NCBI GenBank assembly: GCA_018806915.1
Contig: JAGKQI010000087.1
Span: forward strand, 1,302,001 to 1,366,000
Origin: Phytophthora colocasiae
Lineage: Eukaryota; Oomycota; Peronosporomycetes; Peronosporales; Peronosporaceae
Direction of reading: 5' to 3'
Length of the DNA: 64,000 nt
The notes under the pieces are model-generated. The model saw only the letters and a list, made by a program, of their open reading frames with translations, was not told the origin of the DNA and ran no database searches. The number at the start of each line of letters is the position of its first letter. Position 1 is the stretch's first letter. The position numbers were made by a program, and so were the translations under genes. Shown here one piece after another: positions 19,673 through 28,963 of this stretch.

Positions 19673-19826
19673 AGACACCGAGTGCAACTACGGCGGCTCC
19701 TTCAAGTTCGAACGACAGAAATAACAGTACTGAGACTGCAACAACAGCTGACCGCTACCACGGAAAGTGAAAGCCCAACAACCAGGAACGACAATAACGC
19801 GAAGATCAACACCAGTACCAGTGCAA

Positions 19827-20141
19827 TTTGAGCCGACGGGTTCTGGAGACTTCCCGGAGGAGAACTTTCGCCTGTGTCAGGTTCCGTCACGGTTGAGTGA
19901 CAGGAAGGCCAGTGACCATTTTGATCGATGGGTCCAGCCTAAAGGAGGTTTTGTGCCCGAGGCTTTCCTCCTAATAACAATCAATATTACTTTGGAATTT
20001 ACCTTCTACACAACAAGCCTGTTCCTTTCTTACCTCTTGCAAGAGAACAAGTACACTCGACGCACCAAGGAGACGCTGGAGTACCTGCACAACAACAAGG
20101 ACAGGAAGACAAGACAAAGGACAAAGCGTGCAAAGCTGCTA
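19827..20141 (+). repeat. 5' LTR of Copia 1
   Basis: Starts TTTGAG and ends GCTGCTA, not the usual TG...CA. Contains the inverted AGGAGG/CCTCCT motif at 19943-19972. Confidence 0.9.
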
Positions 20142-20154
20142 GGTTATGAGCCCA
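20142..20154 (+). other. Primer-binding site, internal tRNA-iMet type
   Basis: GGTTATGAGCCCA is complementary to the anticodon-stem/loop part of initiator tRNA-Met, not to a tRNA 3' end. This is the half-tRNA priming known from Drosophila copia. The same 13 bases follow the LTRs at 28905 and 60833. Confidence 0.75.
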
Positions 20155-20212
20155 AACTCTACTTGGCTGTGATCGAGTAAATAAGTAACAACTACGACTG
20201 CAACGGGATAAC

Positions 20213-23200
20213 ATGGCCGCTGCTCAACCAGTGATTCGAGGTAGCTCCAAGGCCCCAAGGTTTGAGGGGACTTTCGAGCTGTACAAGGTGGAACTTCAAT
20301 TGTATCTGGAAGAACGTGAAGCGTGGTATGTCGTGACCGGAACGGGAAACCCGCCACGCCAACGATCAAGACCAACAAGCAATTTTCGATAAGAGAAACC
20401 GACTTGCCAAAGCTGCGATCCTGCGAGATTGCGCGGGTGTCAAGACGACGAAGTAAACAAGATCTGCTCGATGGATACCGCGAAGGCAATGTGGGATACC
20501 ACATAACGGCTGACAAGACGCAGAGAGACTATTCTTACGTGGCGATGCTGCGGGCACAACTCTACAATACCAAGCACGTGAAAGGCCAGCCGCTGACCGA
20601 GTACCTGACGGCAATGAACAAACTTCGGCAACAGATTGGCAGCATGGGAGAAACTCACGTAGTGGACGAGGACGAGATGTTGAGAGTGTTGACAATGGGC
20701 GTGACGCTGTCGCATCCGGAGCTCGTGGAGCAATTGATTTGCCGGCAAGGTAGGGAACGCCGCTGACGCTGCAGCAGTTTACAAATGCGTTAAGGTCAAA
20801 GGATGAGAGGATTCGAATGGCGGAAACAATGCGCGGTGAAGCTGTTGAGCCACAAGCAGCGATGTGCACTACGCCTGCTGCTGCAGAAAAGACAAAGAGG
20901 AACAAGCGGAGCGGGGAGCGTGGAAGAAACGCAAGTGTTTCCACTGTGGCAAGCCTGGACACTTTAAGCAGCAGTGCTGGTACTATTTGAAACAGTCCAA
21001 GAAGGTGGAGAGCGACGAGAAGAAGTCGACGACCGACAAGAAGGACAGGAAGAAGCAGTCGAAGAATGAAGACAAATCAGGTGTAAAGAGTAATATGCTA
21101 ATCCTGAACGAGAATGCACCAGAAACCGTACGACGATATGCAAGTAGCAGCAGCAGCGACGATGAAGAAGACGACGGAGACTTCCCCATGGTTGGAATGG
21201 TGGCGAAGGTCGATGGCGCAGGCAATCGAAACGCGTGGATGCTGGACTGCGGGAGTTCGACTCATGTGTGTGTCGACAAGAATTTGTACTCGAGCGTGAA
21301 GAAGTCGAAGGCAACATTCAAGGTCTGGACGGGTGAGATTACGAAAGGTGTAATGTGTGGAACGGTGAAGCTGAATCTGCCGGACAAGAACGGCAAGGAG
21401 GTGGAAGTGGAGCTACAGGATGTGGAATTCTCGCCTGCGGGGAGCGTCAACTTGATAAGTTTAGGTAAGCTGGAAAGTGAAGGTTGACGCCTTCGTTCAG
21501 TTCGACCGAAGTAACGCCTCGCAAGTGTTGGTTGATTCTACTGTCGGACGACTGGAGTTCGTGAAGAGTGGCTCACTACTGGTTGGAAGCTGGATTGCCG
21601 GATGAGATGGTGATGGCAACGTTAAACGCCGATGCCAGCCCGCTGATGCGGTGGCATGAGCGCTTGGGACACCTGGAATGTGGCTGTACTTAAGATTATG
21701 GTGGACCAGAAGTTGGTGAACGGCATGACATACCTAAGGAGTTGTTTAAGAAGCCGTTCCAGTGTTTGACTTGCATGTCAGCGAAGCGACGGCGCATGAG
21801 CTACAAGAAGAGCGCAAAGAACAAGAGGACGACGGTCAACCATACGAACGCCTGATGTCGGATACATGACATGGGCAAGTATATACCTGGGTCTGGAGGC
21901 ATTCGCTACTTTCAGTTGATACAGGACGAGGGCTCACGGTATAAGTGGTGCTACCCAATAGTGAATAAGAGTGATGCCAATGCAAACACGATGAAGCTGA
22001 TGAAGAAGTTAATTGCGCAAGGTCATCGGATAAAGACTTTCTCAAGCGACGGCGGTGGTGAGTTCGTGAACACGGAGCTCAAGAAGTTTCTGGAGGAGCA
22101 CGGCATTGATTTTGTGCCAACTCACGCGTACACACCCGAGGAGAACGCGCTTGTGGAGAAGCTGAACGGTGAGCTGGCGAACAAGACTCGGACAGCTATG
22201 CAGGCGGCAAACATGCCAAGCAAGCTGTGGCCTGAGGTGTTACAGCAGTACATTGTGGATATTGACAACATGAGCATGACCAAGGCACTGAACAGACTGA
22301 CCCCATCGGAGAAGTTGTACGGAAGAGTCCGGACTTGAACAATGTTCGTGTCTGTGGTGCTATTGGATTTGTGTATGTACCGAAGCGCAAGGACAAACTC
22401 AGCCCGAAGGCTGACCCGGCGTTATTGCTGGGGTTCGCGCATACTTCACCAGGTTATCGACTATTGCACTTGAGGACTGGGAGGATTGTGGAAGCGCGAG
22501 ATGTGGAGTTTCGTGAGGACGTGACCGTAAGCAGGAAGTACCTGGACGCGCTCCTAGCTGGACAGCACAAGACGTACGAGCACATTCCGTTTGTACCTGC
22601 CGGTTGAATTCGTGGCAGAAGAAGAAGTACATGAGGGAAAAGTTCGTACAGTGAAGGAGAGTTTACCAGACGATGTGAATGTGAAGTTCGTGGTCGATGA
22701 CGACAATTGCTGTGTGAAAAGTTCGTCGAGTGAGTCGGACGAAGATGAAGTTGTTGAAGAACCTGTACAAGCGAGACGTGGCCGAGCTGCTAGACGAAGA
22801 GCAGGCGACAGCGTGCTGCGAACCAGCAACAACAACCAGTGAGAAGATCCAACCGAGTGCGACGACAAAATGTAAGACTCAGTAACTACCAGTTGCTGAT
22901 GGGTGCCGAAGTAGAAGACCCGGCCAACGTCGAAGAGGCAATGGATTCGCCGCAGTGGAAGGACTGGGAAGATGCGATCAAGAAGGAGTACGAGTCTTTG
23001 ATTAAAAACCAAACCTGAAGCTGGTAAATCGCCCTAAGGACGAAGATGGACGGTGGATCAAGGTCATGACTACCAAGTGGGTCCTGAAGGTGAAACGTGA
23101 CGAGCATGGCAGAGTGCAGCGCTACAAGGCGAGACTGGTCGTACATGGATATGAGCAACGATTTGGACATGAATACTGGAAGACATACTCACCTGTAGTG

Positions 23201-24802
23201 CGATGGATGACGATGTTAATCGTGCTTTTACTGGCGCTGCTACTTGGACTAGAGGTCGACCAAGGTGACTTCGAGACAGCATTTCTGAACAGCAACATGG
23301 ATGGTGCGAAGATCTATGTGGAGCAACCTGCGGAGTTTGACGATGGGACTGGCAGGGTGTGTTTCTTGCTGAAGGGTCTGTACGGATTGAAACAAGCTGC
23401 TAGGCTATGGTATTCGACTTTGCACAAGCGCCTGGAAAAGCTTGGCATGAAGCGAAACGCGTTCGACGTGGGCCTGTACCACAAGTGGATTGACGAACGG
23501 ATCTTGATGGTGACCGTGTATGTGGACGACGTGTTAATTATTGGAACTCGCTGTGACATCGACCAGATGAAGAAGGACTTGGCGGATGAGTTTGCATTGA
23601 AGGACATGGGACGAGTGCACTACTTACTGGGTATGGAGGTGAATTATGTGCCTGGGAAGCAGCTGCGCATTTCCCAGACGGCGTACATTGACAAGATCCT
23701 GCACAAGTTCCAGATGACGGATGCGAAGATGGTGAGGTCGCCACAGCAGCACAACGAGAAAGTCCTGCCGATAGAGCGAGATGAGCATAAGATCAATGAC
23801 AATACCTTGGAATATCAGGAGTTGGTTGGTGCGCTGCAGTACCTCGTGACGTGTACCCGCCCGGATATTTCAAATGCGGTGCGGAACCTGAGTCGACATA
23901 CAGGAAGCTACACGAAGGAGAACTTTGCGGCTGCCAAGAGGGTGCTGAGATACCTAAAGGGTACACGGACGTATGGGCTGGTTTACGTGGTGAATGACTC
24001 GGACTTGAACGAGGGTTTACAAGTGAGCGCATATTGTGATGCGGACCATGCGAACTGCCCGGATACGTCACGGTCGGTTACTGGCTACGTGCTTCAGCTA
24101 AATGGCTACAGCTTTGATTCAAAAGCAAAATGCAGGCGTCCGTGACGGATGACACTTCTGCAAGTCAGAGCTGGTGGCTGCAAGTACGTGCGTGGAAGAC
24201 TTAGTTTGGGCAAGGAAGCTGCTCAAGGAGCTGAAGTTTAAACCAGAGGTTGGGAAGCTGCTGATGGACAATCAAGCGGCAATTAAAGTGTGTTCCGACG
24301 CTGGTACAATTTCGACGGTGTAAAGCGCTACGCCAAGAAGAGTCGGAAGATTGCGGAGTTGGTGATAAAGAATAAGGTGGACATTGAATACGTATCGACG
24401 GAGGATAACGTCGCTGACATGTTTACCAAAGCACTGGGCCCGCAGCGCTTCGAGAAATTACGAATGGGACTCGGGGTCAAGGATGTTGAGGGCGCCAAGG
24501 GCGGTCGGGACACAGAGGAAGGCGTGGTTGAGCGTCTGCACAATGGCAAAGGCGTGGTAAAGCGTCAAAGCGTGCGTCGGTCCAAGGGCCAAGAGAATAA
24601 AGCTGCGGTCAAGCAGTACATGGCCAAGAGCCAGGAAGCTGACACTGTGGTCAAGCAGCAGTGGCCACGAGCCAGGGTAAAGAAGCTATGGTTGAGTAGC
24701 GCAAAACGTTGGCAGGAGATCGGACGAAAGCCGAGGCCAGCGGAAGTACTGTCTAATGTGATTCGGCCAAGGGCTGATGTTGGAAGTGACACGGAGGCTT
24801 AG
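20213..24802 (+). pseudogene. Copia 1 gag-pol, many frameshifts
   Basis: ATG at 20213 (MAAAQPVIRGSSKAP). The frame soon breaks and family segments continue in changing frames. These are a gag core, a zinc knuckle (CFHCGKPGHFKQQC, near 20937), a protease with LDCGSSTHVC (near 21240), and integrase with SSDGGGEF and PEENALVEKLNG (22049-22165). RT carries YVDDVLIIG (near 23519), followed by RNase H with YCDADHANCPDTSRS. The longest intact frame is the RT/RNase H block at 23066-24145. At least six frame changes or stops make the polyprotein non-functional despite LTRs about 99% identical. Confidence 0.9.
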
Positions 24803-24813
24803 TTCCGGGGGAG

Positions 24814-25129
24814 TTTGAGCCGACGGGTTCTGGAGACTTCCCGGAGGAGAACTTTCGCCTGTGTCAGGTTCCGTCACGGTTGAGTGACAGGAAGGCCAGT
24901 GACCATCTTGATCGATGGGTCCAGCCTAAAGGAGGTTTTGTGCCCGAGGCTTTCCTCCTAATAAAAATCAATATTACTTTGGAATTTACCTTCTACACAA
25001 CAAGCCTGTTCCTTTCTTACCTCTTGCAAGAGAACAAGTACACTCGACGCACCAAGGAGACGCTGGAGTACCTGCACAACAACAAGGAGCAGGAAGACAA
25101 GACAAAGGACAAAGCGTGCAAAGCTGCTA
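24814..25129 (+). repeat. 3' LTR of Copia 1
   Basis: 316 bp; differs from the 5' LTR by two substitutions and one 1-bp indel on reading. Confidence 0.9.
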
Positions 25130-25303
25130 TGCAAGTGTTGATGCTGGAGAAGATGGCACTCCAGCGTCGGATGCGTCCACAACCTCCGGTTTAAGTGCAC
25201 AGACTGCCACATAACTCACTGCTATGCTCTTTGTTGCGGCTGTTACAGCGCAGTAGTAGCTTTAAGCCATTGTCATTTTTATTGTGATTTCATTAAACCT
25301 GCG

Positions 25304-25380
25304 AAGATCTACAAACAGCATGGAAACAGTAACACAATATACCTTACCAAACTAAAAAAAAAAAAAAGATCTACAAACAG
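25304..25380 (+). mobile_element. Tiny poly(A)-tailed insertion with 15-bp target duplication
   Basis: AAGATCTACAAACAG occurs at 25304-25318 and again at 25366-25380. Between them lie 47 bp ending in about 14 A residues. A poly(A) end flanked by a 15-bp duplication is the mark of LINE-type retroposition; the insert is too short to identify. Confidence 0.65.
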
Positions 25381-25411
25381 TAGCAACATCATTGCGTGAA
25401 GATACCAGCTA

Positions 25412-25432
25412 TTAATAATAATAATAATAATA
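25412..25432 (+). repeat. (TAA)n microsatellite
   Basis: About seven TAA units, followed by AGCTA-type near-palindromic repeats to about 25455. Confidence 0.8.
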
Positions 25433-25572
25433 GCTAATAGCTATTAACATAGCTATAGCTTGGCATCAACGTACGTGAATTGAGATGCAACGATTCGAAT
25501 TACAAAGTATTTGTTGTGTTTGTTATACTCTTGCAAATTTTGTATATTAACGAGCTTTCGTGTTGCAAGACT

Positions 25573-26535
25573 TCAAGCCAACTCGTGGTTGCCAGACCAC
25601 ATACTCACAAATTCACCAGCTGGAAGCGGCTGGATAACGTTGAAGTTTTTCAGCATAGCAGCCTTCTCGGCAGTGAACGCTTGCAGGACACTCTCTTCGT
25701 TGCACACTATAGCAACAGTACCGTCCCAGTTGCGCGTGGTAGCAAACTTCTGGAGCATTCGCATCGCCACTTTGGCGCCTTGAGCACAGGGGACTCCAAG
25801 GTTTCCCGTCGAGATAGACACCATCCCGACGCAGTGGAGATCTTCATCTACCATACAGTTGAGAGCATTCTCGTATGTCGTAGCTAACAGCTCATAGCAA
25901 TTCGCTTCGTTGACACTAGGACCAACACAGTGGATCAGTTTTTTCACGCCAGCTTCGAAGCCAGGACTGGCAAGTGCAGAACCTACTGGAAGCCACCCCG
26001 CCCAGTTACCAAGTCGCTCTCGGAAGGATTGGCCACCAATAAACTGTTCAAGAGCAGTCCCAGCTCGACGGAACACTGCACCTGCAGCTGCAACATGTGG
26101 ATTCAGCAGATATGAATTTGTTGGGAAGGCAATACCGTCCAGCGGTTTGTCGTTGAAAGAGTCGATACGTTCAATGTCACCTTTCACGACTGCCACCATC
26201 GAATCAAAGCGCTTCCAATCGTCAAATGAGCGTAAAAATTCCTCCAGTTGGACACATGTGCAGTCACGGTTGGTCCATTCCCAGTCGCCAATTGGAGAGG
26301 AACGGTGTTCAACTTGCAGCTCTGAAGGTCGTCGGCCACCGAAGTGCATCTCGGACAGTTTGATCCAGAGTTCACTGTCTTTGAGGTAGTCGTGGAGCTC
26401 CGTTGTTGCTTGAATGTAGCTGACCACATTGTCAAGACTGGTCGTGTCCAAGTAGAACAACACGGAGTGAACGACTCCCTCAACAGCCCAAACTTCCGGG
26501 TTCGTTAACGTATTGGTGTGTTTCGTTTGAGTCAT
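25573..26535 (-). CDS. F-box-like plus macro-domain protein, intact (320 aa)
   Basis: The ATG at 26535 begins MTQTKHTNTL. Residues about 18-66 (VEGVVHSVLFYLDTTSLDN through LKDSELWIKLSEMHFGG) fit an F-box-like helix pattern with its closing LW. Residues about 116-300 are a macro domain: VVKGDIERID, LDGIAFPTNSYL, AAAGAVFRRAG, KKLIHCVGP and the SISTGNLGVP loop. Macro domains bind or hydrolyse ADP-ribose and related nucleotides. An F-box would link it to an SCF ubiquitin ligase, so a role as an ADP-ribose-reading substrate adaptor is an inference. The usual Asn-Ala-Asn of hydrolytic members is replaced by FPTN, so catalysis is uncertain. There is no signal peptide, so it should be cytosolic or nuclear. 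Two broken paralogues lie at 14805 and 16758. Confidence 0.85.
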   Translation of the reverse strand: MTQTKHTNTLTNPEVWAVEGVVHSVLFYLDTTSLDNVVSYIQATTELHDYLKDSELWIKLSEMHFGGRRPSELQVEHRSSPIGDWEWTNRDCTCVQLEEFLRSFDDWKRFDSMVAVVKGDIERIDSFNDKPLDGIAFPTNSYLLNPHVAAAGAVFRRAGTALEQFIGGQSFRERLGNWAGWLPVGSALASPGFEAGVKKLIHCVGPSVNEANCYELLATTYENALNCMVDEDLHCVGMVSISTGNLGVPCAQGAKVAMRMLQKFATTRNWDGTVAIVCNEESVLQAFTAEKAAMLKNFNVIQPLPAGEFVSMWSGNHELA

Positions 26536-26641
26536 TTTGAAGCGGGTGCGGCGAAGATGCGAAATTGTCGAATGACTGAGGATTGGAGTGCAAGATAGCG
26601 TGTACCCATTTTAAGCAGAAGCACCTACGACCTTCACTCTA

Positions 26642-26881
26642 ATGAACAAAGTGCACTACCTTGTTACTAATGTCGTGGTGAAGGAGATCCAAATGGTGGA
26701 GCTACGACGATTCATGAAGGAAGTGAACACGTGGCAGAGTCTCCGTCATGCCAACGTGGTTCCGTTCTATGGTGCGAACCACCGCAAAGAACCATTTTTC
26801 ATCGTTTCCCAATATGCTGCGAATGGAGAACTGGTGGAATATCTAAAACGAAAACTGTTTTCGATCGCATTCTGTGGCTGA
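26642..26881 (+). pseudogene. Protein-kinase N-lobe fragment
   Basis: 79 codons with VVVKEIQ (likely the strand-3 Lys), FMKEVNTWQSLRHANVVPFY and FFIVSQYAANGELVEYLKR. These are typical of the region from the ATP-binding Lys through the hinge of tyrosine-kinase-like kinases abundant in oomycetes. The glycine-rich loop and whole C-lobe (HRD, DFG) are absent, so it cannot be an active kinase. Confidence 0.7.
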
Positions 26882-27047
26882 AATTTGCTGGTTCAACCCA
26901 GTTTTTCGCACCAAAGATTGTCCCTATGGAAAAAGTTGTACGTGGAAACACAGCTGCACTTCATTCCACAGAGAGTACCATACTACCAAGCGGATATCAA
27001 GAGATGAATTGATCGATTCCAAGGAACGAATGCTGTTTTTCGAACTC
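26875..27047 (+). pseudogene. CCCH-like zinc-finger remnant
   Basis: An open frame contains ICWFNPVFRTKDCPYGKSC then TWKH, i.e. Cys-x9-Cys-x5-Cys-x3-His, close to the CCCH finger spacing. It follows the kinase fragment in another frame and runs into the 3' flank of the Tyr/His-rich unit at about 27048. No ATG is evident and no second finger is seen. Confidence 0.35.
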
Positions 27048-27237
27048 AATCAAATCTTCGCATTTGCCAAATTCCGTATGCTCCAATTTTCATTGGCCAT
27101 TCTTTCTCACTTCAACATCATGATTGGATTCGCTTTCACTACAGCTACTGTTTTCTTCATCTACGCTACACACTTCCGCGAGCTATCCATACACTGCCAT
27201 TCGCTCGTCGCTTCTTCTTCCTCGTCTCCAGGTCGCT

Positions 27238-28158
27238 TCATTTGCTCTTCGACTTGTCTTTGGAGTCAGACTTGGCTTCCTCCTTCGGCTTCGCTGCTGT
27301 TGCTGCTGCTGCTGCTGCTGCCTTGCCATCCTTCTTTACCTTGGTAGCATCAGTGGAAACAGTCGCGGACTCTTGCTTCTTTTCGTCACCATCAATGCCA
27401 GCAGCACCCGACGTGGCACCCGACGTGGCACCCGACGCGGCAGACTCGTAGCCAAAGCCGCCGTAATAGGGGTAGCCATAGCTGTAGTCCTTGCCGTAGC
27501 CATGCCCGGAGTAGCTCGAGTAGCTCGGGTAACCGTAGGAGTAGTCCGGGTAGTAGCCATAGCCGTTCACATTTCCATAACCATAGCCGAAATCAACACC
27601 ATAGCCGTAGCCACCACCATACGACGAGTAGTAGTCCGGGTAGTAGTAGTCTCCCTTCTTGCCATAGCTACTGTAGTAGTCGGGGTAGTAGTTGTCGCTC
27701 TTCTTGCCATAACTGCTGTAGTAGTCCTTGCCATAGCTGTAGTAGTCCTTGTCATGGCCATAGTCGTCGCAGTCTCCGCCGTAGCTATTGTAGCCATAAC
27801 TATAGCCGACACCAAAGCCCTTGTAGTCGTAGTCGTCGTGGTCGTAGCCAAAGCCCTTGTGCTCATAGCCGTAGACGTCGTGCTTGTAGTCGTAGTTGCC
27901 ATAGTTGTAGTCGGAGGACTCCGTGTTGGCCTTGTCGTCCTTGTCTTCTAGACGGCGACGGTAGTGTGAGTGGTCATGGTCGTGTTTGTGGTCGTGTCGA
28001 TGGTGCCTCTTCTTGTGGTCGTGGTCATGGTCGTGGTCATGGTCGTGTTTATGGTGGTGGTGGCCATTGTAAGAGCCGAGTTGACGGGCGTCAGTCGGTT
28101 GGAGGACGGAGACGGCGATCAACAGGCCGAGCAGGGCGAGAAGCTTGGAGGACTGCAT
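27238..28158 (-). CDS. Tyr/His-rich secreted repeat protein, minus-strand copy (306 aa)
   Basis: The signal peptide MQSSKLLGLLGLLIAVSVLQ ends at about A24. Then come a His/Asp-rich stretch (HDHDHDHDHDHKKRHHRH), a basic site HYRRRLED, and about 150 residues rich in Tyr, Gly, Asp and Ser with repeats such as YYPDYYSSYGKKGD. The tail is an Ala/Lys-rich low-complexity segment ending DSKDKSKSK. One Cys is present. It has no enzyme domain. Predicted secreted; the His/Asp block could bind metal ions and the Tyr-rich block could be adhesive or cross-linked in a wall or cyst coat, both inferences from composition. Where plus-strand copies have PSY repeats, this one has PSYSSYSGH. Its upstream region lacks the ATTTCGC promoter block found in the other copies. 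Confidence 0.85.
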   Translation of the reverse strand: MQSSKLLALLGLLIAVSVLQPTDARQLGSYNGHHHHKHDHDHDHDHDHKKRHHRHDHKHDHDHSHYRRRLEDKDDKANTESSDYNYGNYDYKHDVYGYEHKGFGYDHDDYDYKGFGVGYSYGYNSYGGDCDDYGHDKDYYSYGKDYYSSYGKKSDNYYPDYYSSYGKKGDYYYPDYYSSYGGGYGYGVDFGYGYGNVNGYGYYPDYSYGYPSYSSYSGHGYGKDYSYGYPYYGGFGYESAASGATSGATSGAAGIDGDEKKQESATVSTDATKVKKDGKAAAAAAATAAKPKEEAKSDSKDKSKSK

Positions 28159-28567
28159 GTTGTCGCTTGGTTCTTCGGTTGGTAGTTGAATGCCGGGGAG
28201 GACGGAGTGAGGTGGGCTTCATTCGACGCAACAGTGATGCCGAAGACATCAACTTTCTGTGATGGATAAGTAGCTGTCAATCGCAAATTTGTCTCTTGTG
28301 AGCCTTCGTGACAAACGGATCATATCGTTTCCGCTGGCGAGCAAAGGCTGAAAGATCACGATGTGGCTCTGTGCTGAAAAACACCTCCTTACGTTGAGTT
28401 GCTTCCAGCCGAACGCGAGACTCGCCATCTCCTTCCACATAGCGGCTTTGACGTTTGTTGGCGAGGTAACTTCTTCAATGTGTATACTGGATTTGTTTTC
28501 TTTAACACTTGCTGCCGTCCGTGTTTTAGGCCGGCGAGTACTCTGCAGTACCTTGAGCTCTTGCTCC

Positions 28568-28905
28568 TATCAGTCGAGCGGGTCTTGCTCGGTGCAACCC
28601 GCAGAGAACTATCGCCAGTGTCAAGGCCTGTCACTCAGGTGACGGGAAGGCTGGGGACCGTTCTGATGGACGTGATCTGCCCTAGTCTAAAGGGGGTTTT
28701 GATGCCTGATGGCTTTCCTCCTCTTGCTGTAGGTAACACGCAGCAAGTAAGAACAAATACACTTTTGGATTTACTCCACAACACACACTCGTGCCTTTCC
28801 TTACCTTTCCAGTGACAAGAAGAAGACTCACGGCCCAAGGACGACGCTGAGGTTCCTGCACGACACAAGAGCGGCAGAGAACAAGACGACGCTAAAGAGC
28901 TGCTA
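28568..28905 (+). repeat. 5' LTR of Copia 2
   Basis: 338 bp, TATCAG to CTGCTA. Inverted GGGGG/CCTCCT motif at 28693-28723. Confidence 0.92.
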
Positions 28906-28918
28906 GGTTATGAGCCCA
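28906..28918 (+). other. Primer-binding site of Copia 2
   Basis: GGTTATGAGCCCA, the same internal tRNA-iMet complement as in Copia 1 and Copia 3. Confidence 0.75.
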
Positions 28919-28963
28919 AAGCTCTACGAGGCTGTGAACGACAACAACTACTACTAGGAAGAC

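Larger units (their letters stand above)
19827..25129 (+). mobile_element. Copia LTR retrotransposon 1 (decayed interior)
   Basis: 5.3 kb, bounded by 315- and 316-bp LTRs and flanked by the 5-bp target duplication TGCAA (19822-19826, 25130-25134). The primer site GGTTATGAGCCCA directly follows the 5' LTR, and a TTCCGGGGGAG polypurine tract precedes the 3' LTR. The LTRs differ at about three positions. The interior order is gag-zinc knuckle-protease-integrase-RT-RNase H, as in Copia/Pseudoviridae-type elements. Confidence 0.93.
19673..25256 (+). pseudogene. Thr-rich GPI-type gene copy split by a Copia element
   Basis: Before the insertion (to 19826) a frame reads TTETPSATTAAPSSSN and a Ser/Thr-rich linker. 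After the insertion (from 25135) the sequence resembles the 3' end of the gene at 15412-15890, with a hydrophobic TAMLFVAAVTAQ-stop ending at 25256. An in-frame stop precedes the tail. This is the paralogue of the minus-strand copy, broken first by substitutions and then by the Copia insertion with target duplication TGCAA. Confidence 0.5.
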
